This document shows, piece after piece, positions 23,301 to 35,955 of a stretch of 64,000 bases of DNA. The first letter of the stretch is position 1; every line of letters starts with the position of its first letter. Location of the stretch: contig JAJEKV010000003.1 in the NCBI GenBank assembly GCA_021234155.1, positions 20,940,386 through 21,004,385 on the forward strand, read 5' to 3'. The position numbers were made by a program, and so were the translations under genes. This stretch comes from Isoetes taiwanensis (taxonomy: Eukaryota; Streptophyta; Lycopodiopsida; Isoetales; Isoetaceae). The notes beneath the pieces were generated by a model. The model searched no databases, had not been told where the DNA came from, and worked only from the letters and a program-made list of their open reading frames with translations.

Positions 23301-26300
23301 TATGTATAATAATAGGGGGTTTTTTTGTGTTTTATGCAGCTTTTCACAAAGGTTTTCCTAAGATTTCATGTATAGATTGAATAGATGTACTAATGCTCGT
23401 ACATCTAGAAATTCACCATTTCTTACTCGTTGATTTAGCTTTTTTTTTCAATGGTCTAACATCCAGGGCTCACAACAAAGCCCTCTTTTATTTTAAGAAA
23501 TTTGAACATGCAAGCCTCGTTTGCCCTAAAGCTTGGCCATGAACCTTTGTTGGGGTTGTGGGATTTGAAGCAGCTTGGCGATTTGCAACATATTGGATTT
23601 GAAGCCATTGATTTGCAATATATTTGAAACAACGGATTTGTCGCGGCAGATATCAAGTTTGGGCCTTTATAAAAGTTCTAGGCAAATCGGTTGGGGGTTT
23701 CTCCTACAACCAGAGAGCTGGGGAGGTTTCATCTGCAGTGAGCTTCGGGGAGTTCCAACACATATCTCTAGTTTTAGATTTTGTGATTTTTGGCATACAT
23801 GATCGAACACTATTCGAATTTCATTTCGTAGATGCTTACGTTTTAAAACACCCCAAACAGCGGTATCCTCCGGGGAAGCATTTGAAAGCTCGCCATTATA
23901 CCGCCAAAGGTCGAGGATATGGGGTTTTAGGTGTATCGTCAATCCGTCCCTGGCTTTGGAACCAAAACCAAAGGTAAACTTTCTTCCCACATTCTTCGAG
24001 GCGCCATAAATTATGTGTACATGTTCTTTGCTTTCTATTACTATCATATCAATGCCGGGCAAGCAAGGCTCAACTACCGATTCAAGGACCCTAAAAAGCT
24101 AAGTTAGGTCTCATTATTTTTTTTGAATGACCGAGCTAATGGCTCTCAATCTCGGTAAAATTGAGCAAGATCATTTCATCCCGGGATTGTGATTTTGTCT
24201 TTTACATCAATCTCAAATGTAAGGTCTACCTAATCTAAAAGAATGAGGAAGTTAGATTTTGTGATGGGGTGGAAGCTAAGATGGCACTCTGTTTTGTTTC
24301 TCGGACAATGAGTACATATCGCCACACCAGCTACATTTTGTATTTGGGGATTATAAGTAGATCCCGGAAATAACAACTATTTGGCAACCACACGGTGAGG
24401 CAAACTTCCCTTAGAATTTGATACTAAGGCGCAGGCGGGGTTTTCAACTGTGGGGACCTTTGTGAAGTTTGGTTTGCAATGGCTTTTTGTAGCCCTGGTT
24501 CTAGCATGGAGAATTCTTGAAAAATTTGGATTGCTTGATGAAGCAAGGGGGTACAAATCGTTGGATTGATTATTTTATAAAGGTCATCCTTCCAAGAATG
24601 AGCTATACTTCGGTGAAATTTCACCTTATCCTTCTAAGCATTATCTTATCTTCTATTTTTCATTTGTGCTCTCTCTCGTTTTGTTCTAAAATTCCCTACT
24701 ACCGTTAAACCATGGAATTCATTGCTTTAAGTTATGCAATGGCTTGCTTTCCTTTGTCAGTTCTCCGAATTTACATACTACCTTGCTAGCATTTGTCATG
24801 TTCTTGGAAAGTTTTTGCATATGTCTTTGCTCAAAATCGTTAATGCTAAAAGTATTCTACGTAGTATTCTCTATCGGGTTCAAAAAATTTTTGCCGGGGA
24901 TGTTGATATCTCTAGCAATGCTTCGATAGCAATTAATTGCACAAACAACTAAAGAGAACCTGACTCAAAATTATTCATCTCTTGAGAATAGTTTGTGAAC
25001 CCTAAAGCGGTTTTTTTGAGAATTTAAGTGAGGGCTGTTTTGGACTTCGGATAGTGATGATGTTATCTTCACATTCTTGGAATGTAGATAAAGCTCAGCT
25101 CAAAGTTCTAGTAATGTAAAAAGAAGGTAATGTGCTTTGTTGAATTAATAAACTCATATGATGCAAATCGACGTGACCATTATTTTGCTTTGTGTAGTTT
25201 GCAAGGACTTCTAGTTTGCGGCCCTTGGGGCAATGCGGGGAATTGAGACTAGAATTAGAAGTGTTTCTTGAGATTATGCTACCAATTCTATATGTTCACC
25301 TCAATGGAAGTGAGAATCTCGGTTGTGCATTGACTTTTTTTATTCCTTATACAAAACTAGTGGATTGTATTTCTAGAATCGTGGAATATACGAGACATTG
25401 CATTTGCTCCTCTATACAATATTTAGATCCTTTGAATAAGCTAGGTTGTGAAGAGATGCAAGTATAATATGCTATTAATGTATAAGGGGCAAAGACCATG
25501 CATTACTCTAGGGGCTAAGTTAGGTCCTTTTTTCGCTTCTAATATCTAACATACAAACTTATAAATTATAATCTCATTTATTTTCCTTATCACTTGCCAT
25601 TGTTTATTTCCTAGTGGGTTTTTAAATACGTTTTTTCAATAAAATGATTACAAAATGTCTATACTATTATTATCACACATGTTTTTTTACTTTGACGAGA
25701 ATCACGCCAGCTCTTGCTCCATAATGTTTGATGCAACATTATCCTTTGGGATGTTTGATGTCTGCCTTTGGGATGTTTGATGTGGGCTTCATGCACTTAT
25801 CTTTAGATATCTGATTGTCGATTGTACTTTTGCGGAAAATTAACTCATCCAAGTGTGAAGTCCGTTAATTTGTTCTTAGCCCGAAGGGGCAAAATTTTTT
25901 AACCTATAACAAAAACCATTACATTAAATTAAATTAAACCATTACATTAAACCATTACATTACTTTTAAATTAAATCCCCTTCAAACCCCCTTTGGTTTG
26001 GGTGCATATTCCACGAGGGGTGGCGTAGAGCGGCGAGAGCCCCTATAAATATTTTTTTACATTGCAAAATCAACACCATATAGTATATTACCTCAAATCT
26101 TGGTATTTTGCAAATCTTGTTATCTGGTATAGCAAATTCATACTTCCATACCCCCGCAAGCGAGGAACTTTGTATGCGGTGTAGATTAAGAATAAGGGGT
26201 GAATATGCCTATCCAACGGCTCACCGTTTGCCTGAGTCACCCAGTGTGAATATGCACCCAAACCAAAGGGTTTGAAGGGATTAAAAAATAATGTAATGGT

Positions 26301-26351
26301 TTAATGTAATAATTTTAATTTAATTTAATGTAATGGTTTTATTTATAGGTT
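23301..26351. mobile_element. Insert Z1: 3.05-kb insertion carrying gene fragments
   Basis: It splits a short E copy and is flanked on both sides by ATGAA (23296-23300 and 26352-26356), which is single in uninterrupted copies. Contents from left to right: an unidentified stretch with ~26-bp repeats (GGATTTGAAGCAACGG type), a cellulase exon, a region of short open frames, and a terminal-inverted-repeat MITE at its right end. The second copy is at 53453-56562. ATGAA may be a target-site duplication or microhomology. No transposase was seen. Confidence 0.65.
24452..24625 (+). pseudogene. Glycosyl hydrolase family 9 (cellulase) exon, damaged copy
   Basis: Damaged counterpart of 54636-54833. VKFG, LAWRILE and the GHPSKNELY region are recognisable, but single-base losses disrupt the frame, for example GGTTTGCAATGG for GGTTTTGCAATGG. 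Confidence 0.65.
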
Positions 26352-26352
26352 A
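25900..26352. mobile_element. Foldback MITE, decayed copy
   Basis: Terminal inverted repeats start and end with TAACCTATAAC / GTTATA(A)GGTTA-type sequence and enclose about 220 bp. They are collinear with the perfect 118-bp repeats of the copy at 56097-56563, but the right arm here has lost bases near 26275-26320. Confidence 0.8.
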
Positions 26353-26990
26353 TGAAAAGAAAGGCATGCAAGATAGAGATAAACCTGCATTGTTCCATCT
26401 AGAGGCTGCATTGTACAAAGCCCTAAAGTTTAATAATCATGATTCACTCATATTTAAGCGCAAAGTATGATATAACAACCTTTCTTTTTACTACTGCTAT
26501 TATTTGGAGAGATAACTTAAAAGAAAAGGAGAGAATACTTTTCTGCTTGGAGGGGTTCTTCATCACTACAAACCTTATCAATGAGAAAAGCATATCAATC
26601 CATAATTTCTATATCTCCTTGGTACTCCTCTACAATTGCGTTGTGTCCAAGCGGCTCAAAGCTTTCCTTTGAAAATTTGGAATTCAAACGCGGACAAATC
26701 GAAATCCGGCAATCAAGTTTGGGTTGCCAAGGGCAAAACTTGCCAACTAAAAAAGGACCCAAAGGGCCAGCGGCTAAATACGGGTACAAGAAAAGATGGA
26801 GGCTACAAGATTAGATGAAGAAGGAGAAACAATGGAATTATTTGGAGGGTACGGCTTTTTAAATGGCGGATGAAATTGGCCTGCGAAAAAGAAGCGACAA
26901 AAGGCAAAATAAGGGAATGGCTCTAGCATAAAAGGCGAACATTGCTGCGGACAAAGTGGCAATGCAACCACTTAGAACAATCCCGACACT
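26352..26990 (-). pseudogene. E2b: 5' part and promoter region, right of insert Z1
   Basis: Resumes the E module at ATGAAAAGAAAGGCATGC with the LYNAALDGTMQ-type exon (about 26390-26430) and the promoter-proximal region to about 26990. It carries TTTAAAAA rather than TATAAAAA, like the other short copies. Confidence 0.55.
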
Positions 26991-27223
26991 ATGCGATTCG
27001 GCACACAAAACAACACGAAAAGCGAATCTTAATGACAAATATCTGAGAAGAATTGAATCTCCTCACGGAAGGAGGGATGGTACAGCAGAAGGGGTAAGCA
27101 GTAAGAAGTTCGGAGAGAGGAAAAAAAACTACTTAAATCTGGCGGTCTATAATAAGAGTTTTCACAACAAAATCAACATGGCCAGAGATGCTTTCGCACA
27201 CACTACATTTTTTTATTATTATA

Positions 27224-27252
27224 CTAGAAAAAGTGCTTGGCGTTCTTGAACT
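27224..27252 (-). mobile_element. Helitron-like 3' terminus, degraded
   Basis: CTAG at 27224-27227 adjoins AAAAAGTGCTTGGCG. The hairpin is partly lost compared with 45179-45212. The position relative to the short E copy is conserved. Confidence 0.45.
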
Positions 27253-27284
27253 TTCATCGGGATTAAATTCAAAATTGGTAGGGT

Positions 27285-27440
27285 TATGGTTGATAATAAC
27301 ATCCCTAGTTGGACATATAATAATTGGATTCCTTAGTTGGGCATAAATGCTTTATTTAGTGGACATTTATACCGTTCGTTAGTTGGGCATAAAATGTATT
27401 ATTTATTGAGGTTAAACTTTGAATACAACTTATATAGTTT
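27285..27440. repeat. S2: spacer with ~49-bp tandem duplication
   Basis: Two copies of TTAGTTGGGCATAAA-type units, as in the other S spacers. This copy has more indels. Confidence 0.6.
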
Positions 27441-27449
27441 TTTGAATGT

Positions 27450-30400
27450 TCATATCAATCATTTCATCATGGGGTTAAATTTGTGTGTCATCGACTTCTA
27501 TTTGTCTCACAAAGGCTCTCATATTTAATTAGTTCTTGTTAGAACTACGGCTTTTTGTCCATAGTGAGTTCCACTCTTATCATAGAACATACGTCATTTT
27601 CATATATTCAATTCACCCGATGAAGGTAGGCATTTTGGCAATGATTTCTTATCGATTAGCGTCTAGGTTTTTGTTGTTCTTTTACATCTAATCTAATGTT
27701 TATAATACAATAATGGATTGTTTTCCTTAGTGGGTGTGACATGTTGATGAAATTTTTTACCTTTTGACCTACAAATGCTCTCTGGATTTGTAACTCTTAT
27801 GGAGACTTGATCGATGAATTTTGGGTGTTGAGTTGTGAGGGTTTGAAGAAGTTCTCTAATATCAACTCTTCAGAACAAAATAAACATAGTCTTAACAGAA
27901 TCTCCCATAGCTATAGCTTGTTTTTTGGTAGAAAGGTAAGAAATAAAGGTTATTTTTAAATTGCTTGCAACCAACTCTATATTGACATGCATATATCATG
28001 AAACCATTAACATGGAAGTTTTAAAGGTAGATGATCATTGAAATCAATTCAAAAAGCTTTTAAATGGATGTAATTTGTTTAGTTTTTTGTATTTGTGGGA
28101 GGAAGCGTCTACATTCTAGAAGATGTTTGAAGCTTTTTTAATGTAAATCAAATTTTAATATAAAAATTTTGTCAGTTTCACCATTATGTCAAAAAAATAA
28201 CCTTCATATGAGCATCTTTGTTTCTCTAGTTGAGCCAAAAAGTTATATTCTTTAAAATTGTGGGCATCAATGTATGATGCATCTTGTTAGATAGTTCAAA
28301 AACTTACATTTAATTTTCTTTGCTCAAATTACTTGTCACATGTATTAGTGCGTTGAATGTCTTTTATTACAAATCATCAGAGTTGGGATCTCGTCGTTTG
28401 CTTGAGATAAGGCTCAAGGCTTCAGACTTCTTACTATCAACACTTTGTCACTTGTATTTATATGTTGAATGTCTTTGTTATAAATCATCAAGTGGATCGA
28501 ATCTTGATGGGGCTACTTGAGACAAGGCTTCTTGCTTGCTTATTCTTGGATTTTGGCAAACAATGGATAAATGTTACATTTTCTATTGACCTCACTCATT
28601 CGCTTGTCAGTCCCCATAGTGACATGATACCTTTGTTTGTGTGGTAAAGAATAGCGTGAAAAGGGAAATGCCAATCCGGATAAAAGCGACAAAATAATAA
28701 CAAAAATTTGCATTTCCTTTAACGGTTCCACGTTACGGCTCCATTTCTTGACTTTGCCAACCTCTACTGCTAACCAAAAATTAAGGCATAAGCGTGTTGA
28801 ACAACAAAATCCTTTTTGAAAGAGACTAATATGAGAGACAAGAACCTAAACATACGGTGTGCAAGCATATACTATATCGATGCGTGAATATTGCCTCTGA
28901 GCACAAAAGTCCATGGCATATACCTAGCAAGGCCTTGAAGGCATGGTTTGGAACCCGATCTTGATGCCCACAGACTTCACCCAAGATTGGCATTTCAACC
29001 CATCAATGTTACGATTAGTATCCATCTTATATCTTAATCCTTGAATCCAAGAACCAAGTTTTAATGGCAAGCAATAGGATAACAAATTAGGCTCAAACAA
29101 TCCGACATGTGAAAGACTTAAATTCCTCAAATATTTTTCAAAGTGCATTTTGGACAATGTTAGACAATGACAATGTTAAAAAATGTGCAACAACAATATT
29201 ACCACAGTTTTGTACTACGCATGTTGATATTGGAGCTTGAAAATTGAACTCATAAAGAAAAGCACATGGGATAGATATAAGTACCATTGTGGGTGAAGGC
29301 CGGGCAATTTGAGCATGGCATCTGGGAGGCAAGCCTTTGAGACCAAAATAGAGCTCCAATTTGTAAAATTACAATCTACAATGCTTTGCTCCAAACACAT
29401 CTGAGAACCAATAGTGTATTTCAAATGCATGAACCACCTTGGCACAGCGATAAACTGATACAAGACCAGGACCACGAAAGGAATCAAAGTTTTCTGTCCA
29501 GAGGTAGGGAGGGAGGATAGTAAAAATCTTGAAGAGCTCTATGTGGAGCAAGGTTTGGTATTAGTACTCAAACTTCAACTATCCCATTGATCGCTTGCCT
29601 GGTATGCTGCTATCTTGGAATAAGAATAAGAAGGAAGATAGCGGATAAATGGGTGATGGATCTTAAAAGGTACTTCTGTCAATGCCTATTCACCTTAGTT
29701 TAATTTGCCACAGGAAGAAATACATTAAAACGTGATGCCTGGCCTTTTTAACCACTCTCAAAAGTCAAAAGTGGAACATTCCCCTCTTACCCTTTCTTCA
29801 CTATTAGATGCTAATTCCAAATCAAATAGAAGAGCTTTAGCGATGCTCTAAAGTTGGGCGGAGAATTGACCATTTGGAAAACTTCGATTTTAAATACATC
29901 CTTTAATGATGGAACCAATAAGCATTGGAAGATAATCTTCTACATGTAAATTTGGAAGAGCAAATATACTTCAACTCTTTCCCTTAGATGGCTTTGTTTG
30001 TTTGGTACTTAAAAAGGCGCTCGTATAGAACACACCCAAAAATATGGGATTATGACACACATTAGGAATAACGGGTTTGCGGTTTTAGATATGAATATGT
30101 TTTTTTTTTTTTTTTTTTCTTATTATCACCTTTAATCAATGTCCCTTTCTTTGCATTTTTCATTCAGTGGCATATTTAACTTGTAGTTTTCTCTCTCCCT
30201 AAGTTCTTCACAACACGGTAGCAATTACTGCCGGGCGTGTTCATTTACCACGAGATTAAATTACTTGCTAACTTACATTGTTTACAGTACTGAGAGCTTT
30301 GATATTGGTTACTGACAACTCAATATTTTATAAAATATCCTCATGGTGAATTGTTCTTTCGGTTAATATATATTTATTTCACCGTCTGCACATGCTAAGC

Positions 30401-31930
30401 CAAAAAGGTGCCAAGCAAAAGCCTGCACAAGAGGCCTTATTTCAGATACAATAATTGCTGCTATCGCATAGGCACTTATAATAAAAGCATGGACAAATCG
30501 CAGTTATTCTTGTTGCCCAAATTAAGCTTCTTTTCATTTAGTTAATCAATTTGGCGAAACAATGCGAGGAAAATTGTGAGGGAGATTTCATGGCAGCGTC
30601 TATGGCAAAATGGCAATCAAAATTTGATTTTTATCACTATAATACGTTCTTTGCAAGCTTTTCTCCACGCGAGGGAAGGACATCAATACTCAAATTGAAA
30701 GGTGAAGGAAGTATAGAACTATCATCACGGCCAAAATAATCTCCGTGACGCCGGAAACACATTCTCAACGTGCAATATCACTTCACAGTTAGCCCGGAAC
30801 AATATAGATGATTTCAATTTTAAACAAAGGGAAAATCCTGTCTACTGCTGAAACATGTTTACATAAAAAGGTAACACGGGAAGCATGCCTACTTGAAGAG
30901 GCAACAACCCTGCACAAAATCAGATAATATTGGATAGGCCTTGTTGATGGGGGAGTCCGGGCATCATTGAACCTTCATATTCTCCAAGAATTTTGCCCTA
31001 ATATTCGGTAAAAAAACTCTAGATGAAATGAAATAGTGATGCCGGCCTTACATTTGGTATTTTTCCATCAAACGCTTCAGACTCGAGTTTGGAGTTTTCG
31101 CGGGCCGAGCTTTAAAACAAAACCATCATGATGATAGTTGCCTGAGGTCTTGATCCACACTTTCATAATGCATATCATATATCTAAATATAGAAAAATTC
31201 TTGATGCAACTTCGGAAAAATAACATATAGATAGAATAGCATACCTCCATCGATAACTCTGGATCATCTACACTTCCCTCTTCTTCGAGGTCCGTCCATG
31301 AAGCTCGAATTTGCAACAAACTATGATACAATGCTAAAATTTGCTAGAAGCTAGAGATCACAATTGAGACTTTTAGAGATGAAAAAGGCATGCAAGATAG
31401 AGATAAATGCCTGCATTGTTCCATCCTAGAGGCTGCATTTACAAAGCCCTAAAGTTTAATCAAAATCATGATTCACTCATATTTAAAAGCGCAAAGTATG
31501 ATATAACAACCTTTTCTTTCTACTCATAACTGTAATGGAATAACTTAAAAAGAAAGGAGAATACTTTTTACGCAGCGGGGAGTTCTTCATCACTAAGCCT
31601 TATCAATGAGAAGAAGCGCTATCTAATCAAATTTCCATATCTCCTTGAGCACTCTCTACAATTAGTTTTGTCTAAGCGGCTCCAAAGCTTTTTTTTTTTG
31701 GTGGAATTCTAGGCGGACAAATCGAAATCCGGCAATCAGAGTTTTGGGTTGCCAAGGGCAAAAAACTTTGCTAAAAGGACCCAAAGGGGCGGTTCATCTA
31801 TTGGTACAAGAAAGGTGGAGGCTACAAGATTAGATGAAAGGAGCTTAAATGGAAGGTGGGGCAGGAGTGGGAGGCTTTTTATAAAGGCGGGGATCGACCG
31901 CGAGGATGAAGAGCAGCGACAAAAAGGCAA
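27450..31930 (-). pseudogene. E2: full-length copy of gene E, heavily altered
   Basis: Collinear with 45410-49875. The acidic LEEEGSVDDPELSMEV exon lies at about 31240-31310, the tandem-repeat exon region at about 28330-28500, and the promoter with TATAAA near 31875-31885. Indels are much denser than in E1 or E3, rising toward 31 kb. A T homopolymer near 30105 and ambiguous bases around CTG/CAG sites suggest poor consensus. Confidence 0.5.
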
Positions 31931-32366
31931 TACTTCCTTACCCCATATTTTATTTTCTGGGTTTAATGTGTTTCCAATGGTGGCTTCCTGAGGACAAAGG
32001 CCAAGCTTTGCATGATTTCAGCTGGTGACCTATTAGATACCTTAAAGATCAAAGGTAAGAATAAAGTCACATTCTAAATTTCCCTCCTTGTTTTTTTGAC
32101 CACATGGGTTTATCGGATAAGCCGATTTACCTCCATATTTACATTGATCCTTTTCAAAATTATGCTTTTGCGAGGAGTCATGGGTAACGAAGGATAAAGC
32201 TTGCATCTTCTTCCAAAAGCAGTAAAACTTGATTGGCATTGTTAGCCAATTCTCAAATTTGCTTGGATAACCTTTCTTCTACCATGGCATTTAAGCGGAG
32301 TCGATGGAGTCTCTCATCACCATACTTTTGAAATACTCGGGTTTCAAAGCTACTAGCGTGTGACAT
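31930..32366 (-). pseudogene. X4: first exons of gene X, heavily altered
   Basis: ATG near 32366. The sequence matches X6 (49876-50307) with many indels, so no continuous frame remains. Confidence 0.45.
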
Positions 32367-32963
32367 ATTCCAAAATTCGCCCACAAATTACAAATAAGTT
32401 GGAATATAAATGATCAACAGGTCCTTGACTTGAACAGCCACTTGTGTCAAGGTGTCAAATTACACTATCTCAAAATTTGAAGATATCATTACTTTTACTA
32501 TAGTTGAAGGGCGGGCAAGGCAAAGGCGTACTCAGGGGTATAGCCAAGGCACAATAGTAGGGTAAAGGTATATGCACTTTATTCACGGTTTGCACAAGCG
32601 AAGCGTTTTGCGACTGAAGGATACTTCGCCATACGATGTTTTAAATTATATAAATGAAAAGCATTGGAATGCAAAACACATCTTTAATAATCACCTAGAA
32701 GGTAAAAAAAGACATTTTAATATATCTTCTTCATCCTTCAAAGGAAGAAGGCCAATGTTCTGTGGTGCACAAGAACTTGCATCTGCAGCTATTCTTTGGT
32801 ACGGACAAATAGAAAACTTCCCCACGGCATAATTTTAGGATTCATGAGTTAGGTTATATGTTCAAATTACGATAATGTAGAAAACAAATTTCTGATTAGC
32901 ACTCTTTTGCCATGTTATACATCCCAATGAAAAAGCACATTTTCATTGGAGCGCTCAGTCATT

Positions 32964-33752
32964 TTAAGCGGAAAGGAGAAGTTTTTCATAGGCTACTACT
33001 TTCCCGCAGTTATCTTGGACTCTGGGGTAAGGAAATGTTTTAACATCATCCTCAAGATAAAACCAACAATATCTTACGTAGGTTCAAGAGCGGGACACCA
33101 CTGCCAAATAAAGCTCCTTCTCGAGACCCAATCTGTATGCGTCGACAGGATTACGGTATAAAAACTGTGCTGACCAAGAACTTGTATCAACGCGGTAGCG
33201 CCTCCGGTTCTTCTTTGGCCCGCCAGTAAATAAAAATGTAACCATAGTGCATAATGACCTCGTTGCGTGGGGACCTAAATTAAGCTGCAACGATACTCAC
33301 TTTTGCCGAGCTGATGTGAGAGGTAGACTACCATGACCGAATTAAGGAGAAAAGGATGCATGAAATTACAAGGCAACATAATAATTTCTATCCCCGGAAA
33401 AATACATGAAGCCCACAGCACTTCTGTAAGCGGAGCTAAGACGTGGGAGGACTCAAAGGTACTCGACAATTCCTTTACCATCACAGCCAATTTTTTAGTT
33501 TGTGCTAAATAGCATCTTACATCTTCAAATGGAATCATCGGCATTAAGAACGGACACAGCATCTCTTTCTCTTACATGATTTGAAACAACGGCTCATAAG
33601 CGGATGATACTTTCACGAGAAAGTCGGTACGCCCGGCGTTGGAAGAATACGCCGCGTCGGTGCTGGGCGTGAGCGGCGCGCGGTCGCATAAATCCGGCTG
33701 AAGGCGGGACCTTCTCTGCATAAACCCGGAAAGGAGATTAGGGTTAAAACAT
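32964..33752 (-). pseudogene. F4: F-box gene copy, heavily altered
   Basis: The start codon position corresponds to 33752 and the stop to 32964-32966. Dense indels remove the F-box frame. DVRC and VIEVRFMYFPDRN-like traces are still identifiable. The tandem duplication of the upstream TATA-rich segment is present (33778-33960). Confidence 0.6.
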
Positions 33753-33777
33753 ACTCCATGGCGAAAGCCGCCCTGTA

Positions 33778-34270
33778 CTCATAATATAATATAAGCACCC
33801 GAGGAAAAGTGGAACAACAAAAGAGTTTTGGAAAAGCTTTTTTTGGGCCGAAATCCATCATAATTCAATGCTCATAATATAATATAAAGCGCCTTTTAGG
33901 AAAAGGTAGAGCTTGACAAAGGAACAGGAAGAAGCTTTGGACAATCCATGTAGTCGGGCGAAATGAAATCAAGGACACCTTCGTTTTATACACACCAAGA
34001 TGCGGTCTTGGGGTAGATTATAAGCTACGGGGATGATTAGGCACAGGGCCCAGCGATATCTTAGGTCGAGTGTAAGTCTAACATCACAGGGGCGTTATAC
34101 TAACCTACCAGGCCCGTTATGTGACACTATGGAGGCCTTAGGTATCTGATTAAATCGCGACGGCGTGACACCGTCTGAGGGCCGGTATAAAGGCGTCTTA
34201 AAATAACTACGGGCGGTATAAACGGCCCTGAACGCGATTAGATCAAATGGATGGCGGATGGCCCACATGT
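33778..34270 (-). promoter_or_regulatory. P4: upstream region of F4
   Basis: Contains two copies of the CTCATAATATAATATAAGC segment, then degraded GGCGGTATA-type motifs and GATGGCCCACATGTGG. Position and order match the other P modules. Confidence 0.35.
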
Positions 34271-34389
34271 GGATTTCGGTTGTCGCAAATCTACGTAGCG
34301 TCCAATTTTTTAGGGTTTTCATGTTAGGTTGAATTACCGGTTTTTGTTTTGACGCCTTAGATTTAAAATCGGTTGGATGGCTTGATGCG

Positions 34390-35610
34390 TGGGGCATCAT
34401 AGGGTTAAATTTGTGTATGCGACTTCTATTGTACCATGAGGCTCTCATATTTAATTAGTTCTTTATTGGGAGCCTAAACTTTGTCCATAGTGGGTTCCGC
34501 TCTCTACATCATAGAACATGCGTCATTTTCGCATATTCAATTCGCGATCCTTTGAGAATTCGGCATTTGGCAATGATTTCTTATCGATGGCGATCCTAGG
34601 TTTTGTTGTTCTTTTCATCTGTCATGTTTATAAGCGGCCATGGTGTTTTCCTTACATGTTGATGAAATTTTACCTTTTGACCTACAAATGCTCTGGATTT
34701 GTAACTCCTTCTACATGAGACTTGATCGATGAATTTTTGGGTGTGTGGGGTGAAGTTTGAAAGGTTTCTCTATATATAAATACTAAAGCCAGGCAAAACA
34801 TAGATAACGAGAGATCTCCCATAGCTATGGCTTGTTTTGGTGAAAAGGTAAGAAATAAAAGGTTGTTTTAAATTGGACGACCCGTCTAGTGACATATCAT
34901 GACATTAACATGAAGTTTCAAAAAGGTAGATGATCATTGGAATCATTCAAAATGCTTTTAAATGGATTATGAATTTGTTTTAGTTTTTTTGTATTTGTGC
35001 AGGGCCGGTGGCGTCTTACCATTCTAGGATGTTTTGAAGCTTTTTAATGCCAGTAAATTTTAATATAAGTACATGGAAGTTTCACCATTGTATCAAAAAT
35101 AACCTTCATATGAGCATCTTTGACACCGTTGGGCAGGATTGTTAGAAATTGTGGCTCAACGTTGCGCATGGTAATGTATGATGCATCTTTATTCAGGATT
35201 CAAAACTTACATTTAATTTTTCTTGCTCAAATTACTTGTCACATGTATTGGTACGTTGAATATCTTTCATTCTGACTCATCAAGTTGGAATTATGCGATG
35301 CGGTACTTGAATAAAGGCTCAAGGCCAAGACTTCTTGTATACTTGCTTGTCGCGCATTTCTGTTTGAATGTCATGTGCCGTCTGTGGTGGAATCTTGTCT
35401 GAGGCCCTTGTGAATAAGACTTCTTGCTTGCTTATTCCTTGGATTTTGGCAAACAATGGATAAGATATTTACATTTTTAAGTGACCTCCTTCACATTGCG
35501 TGGAATTGCCATTTGACATGATGCAACATTTTGTGTGGTAAAGAATAGCGTGAAAAGGAAATGCAATCCGGATAATGCAACAAATAATATGAAATTGTAT
35601 TTCATGTTCC
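34390..35610 (-). pseudogene. 3' part of gene E, heavily altered
   Basis: Carries the remnants of the last E exon (about 34670-34850) and the tandem-repeat exon region (about 35230-35430). It is joined to F8 at about 35611, the same junction as between 20240-21490 and F3. Confidence 0.5.
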
Positions 35611-35955
35611 CGTTTCGGCTGGTTCAAGAAGCAGGACACTTCCAAATAGCTGCCTGAGACCCAATCTCATGCGATAATTTTTATGATTACGGTATAAAAC
35701 TTCCTTCTTTGACCAAGAACTTATATCGCGGGGTATAGCGCCATATCGATTCTTCTTTTGCCATATCGGTTAATTTATGGAAAGGATGCATGGCAGTTCA
35801 AAGGGCAACATAATAATTTCTATCTGGAAAATACGTAACACTTCCTATGGCCAATTTAAAGACATTAGGAGGACTCAAAAGGTATCCTTAATTCTTTACT
35901 GTCACGGCAATTTTTAGATTTGACTTTCGTAAGCGCATCTTACATCACTTCAAAT
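35611..35955 (-). pseudogene. F8: F-box fragment at the duplication breakpoint
   Basis: Shares with F3 the 3' junction (before GGTTCAAGAAGCAGG) and the internal deletion (TTCTTTTGCCATATCGG). It stops after CACTTCAAATGA, where LINE sequence starts (TTTTGTGCTTTTGTGCCTC). This is the seam between duplication copies A and B. Confidence 0.75.

Larger units (their letters stand above)
3837..35955 (+). repeat. Tandem segmental duplication, copy A (about 32.1 kb)
   Basis: Everything from 3837 (inside the second LINE) onward reappears from 35956 in the same order and orientation: LINE end, C-rich block, F', PPR, X, F, P, short E, Helitron-like end, full E, X, F, P, Z insert, short E, full E, X, F. 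Offsets are close to 32.1-32.2 kb up to about 20 kb and about 30.2 kb from the Z insert onward. The change arises because copy A carries an extra 2-kb set of modules at about 20.9-23.0 kb. Confidence 0.9.

Noticed and set aside
23667..24062. Minus-strand open frame of 131 codons in insert Z1
   Set aside because: Not preserved in the more intact Z2 copy, and no recognisable motif.
24720..25470. Sec7-type ARF-GEF gene fragment in insert Z
   Set aside because: The resemblance is limited to one hydrophobic helix-like stretch (LRLELEVFLEIMLP) and is too weak to name a gene.
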